A stretch of 64,000 nucleotides of DNA from Carpediemonas membranifera. Taxonomy: Eukaryota; Fornicata. The stretch is taken from NCBI GenBank assembly GCA_019828565.1, contig JAHDYR010000064.1:1-64000 (forward strand). Reading direction: 5' to 3'. This document shows, piece after piece, positions 39,098 to 47,880 of this stretch. The notes under the pieces were generated by a model. It was not told the origin of the DNA, made no database searches, and worked only from the letters and a program-made list of their open reading frames with translations. Each line of letters opens with the position of its first letter. The stretch's first letter is position 1. Position numbers and translations under genes: made by a program.

Positions 39098-40208
39098 ATG
39101 CAGAACGTTCCTGTGCCGGTTCCTAAACTAGCACTACAAGAATTGAGCCCAAAGACCTGGGCCAACTTCAAGAGAACGATGATCCAGTTCAAAATCTTCT
39201 ACCCCGCAGCCACATACGCTGCCTTCCTAGACGCTGAACTCCAAGGTGCCCTAGAGGTCCAGCACAACGTTTCGCTGGCCTCCCAGTCCGACGACGACGT
39301 AATCCGCTGGGTTAACCAGCTTTTGGCGCCCCGAGACCCTCAAGACCTCCGCCTCCGTCTGGAGGCCGTGAAGTGCCAGGTGGATGCGAACCACGCCGTG
39401 TCGCGCGCCAACCTTATCCGAGCTTATGCTCGTGCGTTTACAGATGTCCTGGGCTCTGCGGAGTTCATGGCCACCCCGCCAGCTACCCCTGAGGCGGACG
39501 AATCCATCCTCGCCGGGAACACTGACGGCACCGAACCAGAGCCCCCGGCCGATACCACCGTTCCGGCCGCCAGCGAGACCACGTCGGCCTCTCGGGCTCA
39601 TCAGCGCATCTTTGCGCAGGGCTTGAGGCCCGCCGCCTTCAGAGATGCCGTTGACTATGCCCAACGTGTAGAACGTCCGTCCTCTCTGCAGGACCTCATC
39701 CAGCTAACTCTCAAGATCGCGGACGAAGATGACGAGGCCCGCGAGAAGGCCCAACGCTTCGGATACTACGCGGGTCGGGGCCATGCCCCCACTGGGCCGC
39801 AGCGTCAGGGCCCCATAACCCCCTATCGTCCCAAGCCGCTGACCGGACCCAACCCGGGCCGCCAGGATCAGCCGCGGAATAATCCCGACCAGAGACGCCA
39901 GACCTTCGCCCAGCCACGCGAATCCCCTGGAAATTTCAGGGCTCCCGATTATCGCGCAGGCCGCAGAGCATGGAACCGAGAGAATGGATCCCTTCGCCCC
40001 GCCAGAGGCAACACCGCTCGCCAAAGTGCCCCTCGCGTGGTGAACACCCTCGATAATGGAGAACAGGTCGAAGATCATGAGGTTTTCCTCTTAGACGGTG
40101 ATACCTCCGCGTCCACGGGACCTCTTACCGTGGAAGCCGCGATCGGTGACATTTCTATGCGCGCCATCATCGATACCGGTGCTTCCGTCACGTGTATCAC
40201 CGAGCCTC
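39098..40208 (+). CDS. Gypsy A Gag and start of protease (interrupted)
   Basis: Gag-like N-terminal half (TWANFKRTMIQFKIFYPAAT, RWVNQLLAPRDPQDLRLRLE), a Pro/Thr-rich insert, FAQGLRPAAFRDAVDYAQRV, and a Gly/Arg/Pro-rich basic tail in place of a zinc knuckle. Then the retropepsin motif MRAIIDTGASVTCITEP. The LINE-1a insertion follows within codons of the active-site DTG. The frame resumes without shift at 51,526 beyond the duplicated TGTATCACCGAGCCTC. Confidence 0.88.
40193..40208 (+). repeat. LINE-1a target-site duplication, left
   Basis: TGTATCACCGAGCCTC, repeated at 51,526-51,541. The duplication is 15-16 bp, typical of target-primed LINE insertion. Confidence 0.9.
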
Positions 40209-41012
40209 CCAGTTAAAATGTCCGGTATGGAAAGTTGGAATCACCAACCGGAACAAAGCCAAGCGCCGAGGAATGATAGCCATTGGCGATTCTTTCGAGG
40301 TTTATAGAGCTCAAAACAGAGCGGCGGTGACCTATAGCGCGGAATGCCACATTTTGGTCAATTCAGCATCGGGAGTTCTCCTGCTCGGGGAATACCAGCA
40401 GGAACAGCATAACTCTTTACCACTTCTACCCATAGGGCGCACGAGGCCTCTCTCTAGCCTCCTCGATGAGATCGCCTGAGACCAAGTCAAACGGAAGCGA
40501 AACGGGCCGGTGGCAGAAAACTGGAAGATGCGAGCGCCGGAGGCACGAGCCGTCGCCCTGAAACCACCCTGCCTGCCTTGTATAACCCGCTAGCGGACGG
40601 GCGCTGTGCTTGGGTTGGTTCTCTGTGCTCCCTAAAGTGCACCCTCTGGGGCAACGAAACCCGTATGGGCATGGAGCCCCCGGTGAGCGGTCTGATGGGA
40701 TATTACCATCCAAAAGACCAAGGGAAGCTTACCGCCCGGACGTTCCTCAACCCACAGGGCAAAGAACGTCCAGAGGAGCCCCCAGCAACATGCCAAGGGC
40801 CCTCACCACTGCAACCAAGCCGAAACCAAGGTATGAACTCATGAATTTAGTAGGAATGACGCGCAACTGGAGGGAAACCCAAATGGCGCCCTGTGGCCGC
40901 GCTCCCCGCTGGGAGAAGGGGAGAATGCCGGGGCCCAGCAACCCGAGTGGTAGGCAGATACCGCAAGGAACAGCAGCAACATGGTCTCAACCCCCCATTC
41001 AACCCTGGGTGT
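40209..41012 (+). other. LINE-1a 5' untranslated region, distal part
   Basis: About 800 bases at the 5' end of the element. Open frames exist on both strands, but none has LINE-2 similarity or recognisable motifs. An internal promoter is expected here for a LINE; none was identified. Confidence 0.5.
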
Positions 41013-41549
41013 TTACTGAGGAGTCCCGGCGCCCAGGAACTCCACTGAGGGGCTTCCGTCGGCAAGGAAATGGGAAACCGAAGGGACATACTGCCTAAGG
41101 GCCCGCTCAAGAGCGCCCCTGCTGCTGCGATACATAACCATCTGGGACTGAGAAGTGCGCTGGAATGCCAAAATGGCCTGTAGGTTCTCGACAGGCTGAT
41201 CCTCGTCGGTCCCCTCATGGAGCATGTCCACGAAGGCATAGGCACACGAGTGCCAGTCCATGGCGATGCGATCCAAAGTGCTGAGAGCGTCGAGGGCTGA
41301 CGCAAGTGGAGCCACAGGCTGACGAACGGTGCGAGCCCCAGCTGGGGAGGAAGCCAATGGCGTGACAAACGGGGCAGCGCCCTCGCCGTTGTGAGGACCG
41401 GGGGAAGCAGGGGACCGGGCCAGCTGGAGGCGGCGGGGGACGGCTTTCCCCTGGAAGGAGCGGAAGAGTCGGCGTTGAGGACTCCTGAGGCCCCATCCCA
41501 CCAGGTTGGGAGCAGAGGCGCGGGCGCTGCGGGAGGAAGGCAATGCCAA
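41013..41549 (-). CDS. Antisense ORF in LINE-1a 5' region (178 aa)
   Basis: A minus-strand ORF inside the target-duplication-bounded element, divergent from ORF1. Pro/Ser/Arg-rich first 80 residues are followed by a helical domain: LDALSTLDRIAMDW, YAFVDML, TDEDQ, SQSQMVMYRSSRG, and an ending SPSVEFLGAGTP. The helical part aligns gaplessly with the LINE-2 antisense ORF (conserved W, AF, DED, QM..Y and the ending SP.V.FLG..TP). The frame may continue upstream to an ATG near 41,789 after a frame change near 41,550. Function unknown. Confidence 0.6.
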   Translation of the reverse strand: MALPSSRSARASAPNLVGWGLRSPQRRLFRSFQGKAVPRRLQLARSPASPGPHNGEGAAPFVTPLASSPAGARTVRQPVAPLASALDALSTLDRIAMDWHSCAYAFVDMLHEGTDEDQPVENLQAILAFQRTSQSQMVMYRSSRGALERALRQYVPSVSHFLADGSPSVEFLGAGTPQ

Positions 41550-41919
41550 TGACCCGGGGGCAGCTCCTCCACAGAGGACGATGTGGTGGAAGAATCCGAC
41601 CCCCAGCCCTCTCTAGGGGTCTGGGGCTCCGCCGCGGCAATGCCTGGGCCTTGGAGGTGATCGGCATGAGGGCCAAGAGGGGAATCAGGTACCTTAGAAG
41701 GCTGAACCTTAGCTGCGGCAATGCCTGGGCCTTGGTGGTAGTCGCCAGGCGGGCTAATGGGTGTAACAGGAACCAAATGTGGTGAACTCATATTATGGCT
41801 ACAAGGTTCGCAACCGACCCCGCATCTCAGGCAATAGGCCACACCTCCCCGCCCCTGCTCGGAAAGGCCAACGTGCAACGCCACAAGGCTATGGTGTGAT
41901 CAGGTGATGGAGCACTAAA

Positions 41920-43034
41920 ATGCACACTCCTCATCCGAGCCACCGGCCGGCAATGGACGCGTTTCCCAGGAACCCACAGGGCGGGTACGTTGCCCGAGCA
42001 GAAGATCTCCTCCCCGAGCATCCCATAGGGCCTCCTCTACGCAAGGAGCGCACGAGAACCGAGAAAATCGCCGACTTGATCCGGATGTACGGCGACCTAA
42101 AAGGGTATAGCAAGATAAAGGATCCCTTCCCCCAGGAGTGGATCACCAGCTACAGTGGTGGCAGAATCCCAGCCGAGAAAGGGAAATAACGGCTACCCAA
42201 ATGCTAGAAAATGACATCCTGCTATACCACTACGCCCTGATAACCGGAAGGCCATGGTGGGTAAGCCAGGCGGCCTGGAAAATCCACCGCGAGGACCAAC
42301 AGCGCCGGCCACTGCCCCGATGCGGGCCGGCCTTCGTGATGTTCACCTCCAAGGCCGATTACTCCCTGACCCCGGGTTTCCCAGCCTACGAGCGCCGGCA
42401 ACGGCGCCTACAGGCGAGGCGGGCAGGGAGGGCTCCCCCTCCGGGGGATTCATGCCGACTTTCCCCCTCCGACTTTTCGAGACCAATTTCGGCCACAAAC
42501 ACAAAGTTCCCCCAACAAGCCATGGGCCGGGGGAATGATGTAGACGAAGCTGGAACAGAGCTCACCAAGCTTGGAAAACGCTTAGCTACGACCGAAGAGT
42601 GGCAAAAAGTCCGAAGAGCAGCCGATTCCATCCTCGCCAAGTGCAACAACACCACAGTGATCTTCTCGAGGGATAACGCCGCCAACTTCAAGGTATCAAG
42701 CCCGCCACCGGCTAGATCCTTGCTGTTCGAGCTAGTTGCCAGCACTCTCAAGGCCGCAGGTCACCAAAGCCTCACAGGGCCTGGGATCAGGACAAGGTTC
42801 GGCCAGCAGAGCGCCGCCTGGCTCCTCAAGGCAGGCGGCCAAGCCACAGCCGGCTCAGCGAAAGCGCCAGGTGCGGACAGAGCCCACAACAACGTCAACA
42901 ACAAGTGGGCGGCCCTAGGTCGGGCCTGGGAGGATGCCCCCGTCCCCCTTAGCCCCAGACCCCCAGCAGGAGGCTTCCCCCCCTTGACGGACAGGCCGTC
43001 AAGCCCTGGGAAGGTGGCATGTTCTCCGCGATAG
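41920..43034 (+). CDS. LINE-1a ORF1 N-terminal region, two overlapping frames
   Basis: 41,920-42,189 reads KIADLIRMYGDLKGYSKIKD, and the overlapping 42,138-43,034 reads FVMFTSKADYSLTPGFP, LTKLGKRLATTEEWQKVRRA, VIFSRDNAANF and LLFELVASTLKAAGHQSLTG. All have LINE-2 matches. It is a likely Gag-like structural protein. The two pieces are probably one ORF separated by an indel. The 3' end overlaps the next frame by 16 bases, at a run of C around 42,970. Confidence 0.6.
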
Positions 43035-44584
43035 CTGTCTACAGCAGGACCGATGGGGTGACCAGACCTGTGTTGGTTAGCAGGACACCCACGGATTCAG
43101 CCCTCAACATTGCCGGCGACGAGCTAGCGCGCAGTGAGGCCGAAGACTTAGTGCTTCGCTGGACGGTTCCGGGCTTCAAAGAGCTGTGGGCCGCATGGGA
43201 TACTACTACCCGGCCAATGCCGGCCCCTGAGTTCATCCACCCGGACCTCTGCGACGCTTCCACCCTCGTTAGCAGGATCGCAAACATCTGGATGGCGGAC
43301 CAGGGTACCAAGCTGCTCGCCACCGAATCCACAGGGGACGGCCCGCCCAAGGGCAACGAGCAAACCGACAACCCACCCCACGAGGGCAACCCGGTCACCC
43401 CCCCACCGAATAATGGCAGAGCAAGTGCAGGTGATAGCCCGCCCAACGGCGGCCCAAGGACGGACCCACCCACCAGGGGCAACCTGGGGGTTGCCCCGCA
43501 CAACGGCGGCGACCCGACCACTGGCCAACCCAACATGGGCGATCCAGTCGCCCCCTCGTTCATTGGGGGCGAAGCAGGTTGGAACCCAACTAGCGGGGGG
43601 AACCCCGCCACCATGCCCAGCGGCGAAAGTGCGGGCTCGGAGACCGGGGGTACCCAAGATGGCCCCCGGCCCAACGCCGACGACTCGGCCAGAAGAGTCC
43701 CTGGCAGTGATAGTGACGTCAACCCGCCAAGGGGTAGAGAACTGTCAGCCAACAGCAGACTCCCCCCGTCCTGCCCGCTCACCAACCCGCAGGGCAAGAG
43801 GATGCTGATCGGGTGCATTGACTTCGAAGCGTCCAAACCCGCATCCAAGGCGGGGGATGAGGCCGTCATATGCGAAGGGGCGGTCATAGTCTTTGACCCC
43901 GCCAACGGGAATATCGTCGCCAGTCTGCACGGGATGTTAGGCGAAGATATTCGGGTGGCCGACCTCGACCAGGCTCTGATGAGCTCAAGAATTCTCCACG
44001 GTTGCCCCCCAGCCACCTTCGTCGACATCACCACTGGGCAGGCCCCCCAGGGATTCGAAAGCACATTCCCAAACAGCACCACATGGTGCGCGGAAATGAT
44101 CGATGCCCTCCGGCGTCTCGAAGGACACCATAACGCGTTCATCCACCTGACTGCCAAAGGGGTGGAAGCTGAACGAAGTGTCCTCACGAGCGCCAAATAC
44201 GTACCGGATTCCACGGCCAGGGCATGGGTAGCCACCCACCTAATCGATGAAGCCGGCCTAGATGCGGTGTACCCCCGTCTCAATAGCACCCTCACCCTCT
44301 TCTACCCCCCCTCCCAGGAGGACCGCCCGGTCCGAGAGACCCTCCCACAGGAGGACCAGAAGGCAGCCGAGCAGGCCAAGGTCTGGACCCGCGACCAGCA
44401 AAGGAGAAGGGAACCCAAGGGGCTGTGCCCCTACCACAGAAACGCACCAGCCTACTGTCACTGTGCGCTTGCGGATGTATCGCTCTTCTACACAAGACTC
44501 TCCCTGGCCATCCACATGCTGTATAACCCGTGGACCTGGGCTGATGTGGGAGCGGAACTAATCGCACGAGGAGGGGGAAAGTGA
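43019..44584 (+). CDS. LINE-1a DEDDh-type exonuclease-like ORF (521 aa)
   Basis: The N-terminal part continues ORF1 (IAVYSRTDGVTRPVL, WTVPGFKELWAAWD). Residues ~100-255 are a Gly/Asn/Pro-rich linker. The nuclease-like domain follows: IGCIDFEAS (D268, E270), GDEAVICEGAVIVFDP, GCPPATFVDITTGQAPQG, HLTAKGVEAERSVLTS, then C470-PYH473 ... C480-H481-C482-ALAD486, where H481-X4-D486 is the DEDDh exo III pattern. Every one of these motifs is kept in LINE-2. A 3'-5' exonuclease or Maelstrom-like RNA-binding role is inferred. The stop at 44,582-44,584 follows a G5 run that is G3 in LINE-1b, where the frame continues. Confidence 0.68.
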   Translation: MFSAIAVYSRTDGVTRPVLVSRTPTDSALNIAGDELARSEAEDLVLRWTVPGFKELWAAWDTTTRPMPAPEFIHPDLCDASTLVSRIANIWMADQGTKLLATESTGDGPPKGNEQTDNPPHEGNPVTPPPNNGRASAGDSPPNGGPRTDPPTRGNLGVAPHNGGDPTTGQPNMGDPVAPSFIGGEAGWNPTSGGNPATMPSGESAGSETGGTQDGPRPNADDSARRVPGSDSDVNPPRGRELSANSRLPPSCPLTNPQGKRMLIGCIDFEASKPASKAGDEAVICEGAVIVFDPANGNIVASLHGMLGEDIRVADLDQALMSSRILHGCPPATFVDITTGQAPQGFESTFPNSTTWCAEMIDALRRLEGHHNAFIHLTAKGVEAERSVLTSAKYVPDSTARAWVATHLIDEAGLDAVYPRLNSTLTLFYPPSQEDRPVRETLPQEDQKAAEQAKVWTRDQQRRREPKGLCPYHRNAPAYCHCALADVSLFYTRLSLAIHMLYNPWTWADVGAELIARGGGK

Positions 44585-45033
44585 CGGGGGCACAAAGCCC
44601 CATCATTAGAGTAGGACACGGGGTCCCAGACCTGGCTGTAGAGATCAACCGCCATAGAGGGCGAGAGGTCATCACACCCCTGGGGCAACTACAGCACGTG
44701 ATCTTTACCACCAAGCCGCGTCCGAAGGAAATCCACATGGCCAACACGACCGCGCAAGAGTTCAGCACAGGAAAAGGAATCCTAAGGGTCCTTGAAAGGA
44801 GGGGCGTAGCCGTTCTCAGCCCGGACTCCTGCCCAAGCACGAGACCCCTGGTCGTGGAGCTCCTATCCGAGTGGAACGGTAGGCGCCGCGTAGCAAGGGA
44901 GAAGGGCTACTGGCCAGACTTCTATGGCAACCGTACCACCCTGGACCCCCAGGGTCATGGAGCAACTCCCGGTCAAACTCCACCCCGAGCTCCTGACCCT
45001 ATCCCAGGCAGCCTCGCTGGTCCCGCTCCATAA
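44581..45033 (+). CDS. LINE-1a ORF1 region, segment after exonuclease
   Basis: Begins VTGAQSPIIRVGHGVPDLAV and has ITPLGQLQHVIFTTKPRPKE and GRRRVAREKGYWPDFYG. In LINE-1b these residues are fused in frame to the exonuclease ORF (61,383-62,003), so this is most likely its C-terminal part. LINE-2 shows the same fusion (ARHGLGTVAAGRLTPLSQQV). The last ~25 codons overlap the next frame and are probably not coding. Confidence 0.6.
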   Translation: MTGAQSPIIRVGHGVPDLAVEINRHRGREVITPLGQLQHVIFTTKPRPKEIHMANTTAQEFSTGKGILRVLERRGVAVLSPDSCPSTRPLVVELLSEWNGRRRVAREKGYWPDFYGNRTTLDPQGHGATPGQTPPRAPDPIPGSLAGPAP

Positions 45034-45937
45034 GCATGACATGATGCATGGGGGCTCAGCCCAGCAGCTGAGACACCGGCTCACCCACTGCCTGGTGAAC
45101 ATCGGCGATAGAGCACCAGCGGGCGTCCCGAAACTCATCGTAAGCGCGGAACTCCGGCGCCAAGATAGAGGGCCCAGGCATTATGTCAACTTCTTCCCCT
45201 CGGTTCTTCCCCTAGACTGGGGCATCCGCACAGTAGAACAAGGAGGGGAGCCTGGAAGACGCCGCCCGAGCGCCTTGGGCGAACCCCAATACGACGGCAC
45301 CCTGGCCCTGGGATGCAGTCCCATGATGAGACTACCCCCCATCCGCCTGTGGGACTTCCCGTACACCCAGAACAACGACGGGCACAGGTCGCAGCGAGAG
45401 CAAAAAGAGGCTGTGACCGCGGCAAGGGCCGCGCTTAGAGCCTGCCTCGAAGAGCACCGGGAGAGGCTCACCAACGAGATTCACCAAGGCATGGAGTGGC
45501 CGGCCCTAGGGCTGCTTGAGGGCCCGCTCACCGAGAACCGACAGGTCCCCACCCCGAACCCATCTCAAAGGAAGGTGAACGCCACCCCCTCCCCCAGCAG
45601 GCTCCAAGGGGAAACAAACCCCACCCCGAACCCGCGCCAGGTAACCCCCGCCCACCCCACCCCAAGGGCAATCATCACCCCTAATGCGCACCAGGTAAGC
45701 CCTGCTTACCCCACTCCCAGAGGAATGAACCCCCCACCCGGCCCCGGGACAGGCGATCCTCACGCCTCACAAAGAGGCCAACCCCCCGGCGATGCCTCTG
45801 AGCCAGGCTTTCGAGCACCGGCCCCCGCCGGGCGGCCCCGAAGGGAAGAGGCCCCCAAACCCAAGACTGGGCACGGTCGATCAGATGGGTGCCTACATCC
45901 AAGCCCTCTTCCAAGCGGAGGTGGAGCGAAGAGCTGA
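44957..45937 (+). CDS. LINE-1a ORF with LSQAAS motif and Pro/Asn-rich repeats
   Basis: Starts near ATG 44,957 (MEQLPVKLHPELLTLSQAAS; the frame is open from 44,924). The conserved domain reads LSQAASLVPLHKHDMMHGG and VNFFPSVLPLDWGIR, then RSQREQKEAVTAARAALRAC (helical), then imperfect Pro/Thr/Asn repeats of ~18 residues (TPNPSQ, TPNPRQVTPAHPTPR, TPNAHQVSPAYPTPR). It overlaps the coiled-coil ORF. No known domain was recognised. Confidence 0.6.
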   Translation: MEQLPVKLHPELLTLSQAASLVPLHKHDMMHGGSAQQLRHRLTHCLVNIGDRAPAGVPKLIVSAELRRQDRGPRHYVNFFPSVLPLDWGIRTVEQGGEPGRRRPSALGEPQYDGTLALGCSPMMRLPPIRLWDFPYTQNNDGHRSQREQKEAVTAARAALRACLEEHRERLTNEIHQGMEWPALGLLEGPLTENRQVPTPNPSQRKVNATPSPSRLQGETNPTPNPRQVTPAHPTPRAIITPNAHQVSPAYPTPRGMNPPPGPGTGDPHASQRGQPPGDASEPGFRAPAPAGRPRREEAPKPKTGHGRSDGCLHPSPLPSGGGAKS

Positions 45938-46262
45938 AGAAGAGCGGCAGCGGACCATGAGCCATTACGAAGAGGAAGTCTCCCGGCTGAACAACGAGGT
46001 TGCCCACCTCCAAGGCCAGCTGGCCAAGGAAAGGGAAGCCCTAGCAAGAGGAGCGAGCGAGCGCCAGCGCCTCCAGCGCATCGCCGAGAAATCGGAGGCC
46101 TTCAAAAGAGCCAGCCTCAGGCTCCGTGAAACAAACAGAGTCCTCGAGGCCAGGCTTGAGGAGGCGCTTGCCGCCGCCAACGGAAGCGACGAGGAAGAAG
46201 AGCTCCTACGCATCGGAATGGAGCACGAGAGCGACGAACCAGATCAAGAGATGCATGAGTAA
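45792..46262 (+). CDS. LINE-1a coiled-coil protein (156 aa)
   Basis: After a Pro-rich start, ~110 residues form a long charged helix: VERRAEEERQRTMSHYEEEV, SRLNNEVAHLQGQLAKERE, RLRETNRVLEARLEEALAAA, ending in an acidic tail. It matches LINE-2 6,599-6,927 in position and type. It likely oligomerises, like the coiled-coil part of LINE ORF1 proteins. Intact in both LINE-1 copies. Confidence 0.75.
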   Translation: MPLSQAFEHRPPPGGPEGKRPPNPRLGTVDQMGAYIQALFQAEVERRAEEERQRTMSHYEEEVSRLNNEVAHLQGQLAKEREALARGASERQRLQRIAEKSEAFKRASLRLRETNRVLEARLEEALAAANGSDEEEELLRIGMEHESDEPDQEMHE

Positions 46263-46989
46263 CGAGCCATACCAAAGCAGTGGAGGGAAGAGTGCAGAGT
46301 CTAAAGGGATGTGTATATATAGCACGTTAGTGTAGGACTAGGTGAAGTGAAGGCGCCGGAATAGGTGCAGCGTTGGAGCCCGCCAGAAGGGCTGTACTGG
46401 CGCCAATGCCCGGGTGACTTTTCTTTTCTTAAAACCCCTGTTCCCCGCAGGGACCGGGGGGCGGGTAAGAGGCAGTTGGAACGCCATCGAGGACCCGCCT
46501 GTCCGGCAGGCTGGAACTCCAGCCTTGGGAGGGGCGCCGAAAGGAGTCGCTCCCACCTATGCGTAGTTAGGTAACGATGCTGCCAATGTGCGAGGCCAGA
46601 AGCGCTATAGAGACTGGCACGAAAGTCCCGACAAGCACCGCGAGGGCGCGGCCAGTGAAAGGGGTGGTACACCCTAGGTCAGCTCCAAGAGGGAACCTGG
46701 GCCACGTCTGGGGACTCTGGAGGAAGCAGCCGTTCTGGCCAAGCACCCCATGTGAATGGCGCATGCTTCTGGGTCCTGGAGAAATATCAAGGGCAAAGAA
46801 GACGCCTACCCGGGCCGCCCACCAACAACCCACAGGGCGGGAAGCGGCCCACCCAACGTGCTAAACAACGACGACATAGGCGCTCACCCATTGGGAAGGC
46901 AACTTTGCAGATGCTAAACCCCAACAACAAGATGAAAGTGTGCAGGTAGTGCAGAATAAGGAGTGCAGGTTAAGGCAGTAACAACCTGA
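46263..46989 (+). other. LINE-1a spacer between coiled-coil ORF and endonuclease ORF
   Basis: About 730 bases without a supported ORF, holding the conserved hairpin series. Confidence 0.65.
46497..46571 (+). promoter_or_regulatory. Conserved hairpin series in LINE-1a spacer
   Basis: Four consecutive stems: GCCTG/CAGGC (46,497-46,511), GGCTGG/CCAGCC (46,509-46,524), TGGGAG/CTCCCA (46,526-46,555) and CCTA/TAGG (46,556-46,571). The block is the best-conserved noncoding part between LINE-1 and LINE-2. Confidence 0.5.
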
Positions 46990-47880
46990 ATGCGAATAGT
47001 CTCCCTTAACAGCCAAGGACACTTAACGGGCAATGAAGACTACAGCGGATCTATAGCGGTAGCGCTTCGCAAGCACACGAGCCCGGACGCCCTCCTCTTG
47101 CAGGAAACATTCAGGTACGGTAACTCCGTAGTCCCCTGTTGGGCGGACCTACAATACGCATGTGCAGGGCACGCCAAACCCATCAAGGCTCGAAAGGGCA
47201 AGATTAACCTAGGCGTAGCCACGGTGATCAGCCCACATTCACAGGCAACCTGGGATGTAGGAGTATCTGACGGCACGAACCCCCCGAGTTCAAGTTAGCA
47301 TCCTCGAAACCTCAAGGGCTATCGCGGTCATCAACATATACGCCCCTCCAAGTGACCGCAGCGCAGCGGAGCTAGACCGCTTCGACCAACAGCTGGAAAA
47401 CATCGTCAGAGAGTACCACGGCTTCGAGATAATCATCATGGGGGACTGGAACCGTGACCCGCGGAGCCTGCGCCATGCCACCAGCGCCACACTACAGCGA
47501 AACAATCTAGACCTAGTTTTCCCTCGTCTCACACATACATGAGTGGGAATACCACCTCAACGCTGGATTATGCAGCTGTATCTGGGGGGATCACGAGGGC
47601 CAAAGCTAGAGTCATTGACAAAAGCTGAGATGGGGCATTGGGGCTCCCCCATAGGGCAGTGGAGCTAACCTGGGACGAACCGCATTGGAAGAAACAACCG
47701 GCCAAACCCAAGCTGGAAATCCCAGGAACAACCACCTGGAATGTCCTCCCAGAGCGCAACGGGGGAAAGGGCAAGGGAATGGCCGCAACCCGATGTGGAG
47801 CTCCATGTAGATACAATCGAGTACCAAATACGGGAACTCTTATCGGTGGGATTTCAAACTTCCGCTAGGAACGTCAGACC
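46990..47880 (+). pseudogene. LINE-1a APE-type endonuclease, frame-broken
   Basis: MRIVSLNSQGHLTGNED, LLQETFRYG (catalytic Glu), VATVISPHSQ, then after a C6 run at 47,280-47,285 (C5 in LINE-1b) a second frame with AVINIYAPPSD and IIIMGDWNRDP (the GDWN/GDFN motif), then TLDYAAVSGG and GHWGS. The terminal SDH is SPH if one base is added in a C run shared by both copies. Another extra A near 47,621 is private to this copy. It nicks the target for reverse transcription; breaks make this copy inactive. Confidence 0.8.

Noticed and set aside
40847-41884. 345-residue minus-strand ORF in the LINE-1a 5' region
   Set aside because: It overlaps the 41,013-41,549 antisense ORF in another frame, is Pro/Ser/Trp-rich without motifs and has no LINE-2 match. 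Only its first part might be the missing N-terminus of the conserved antisense protein.
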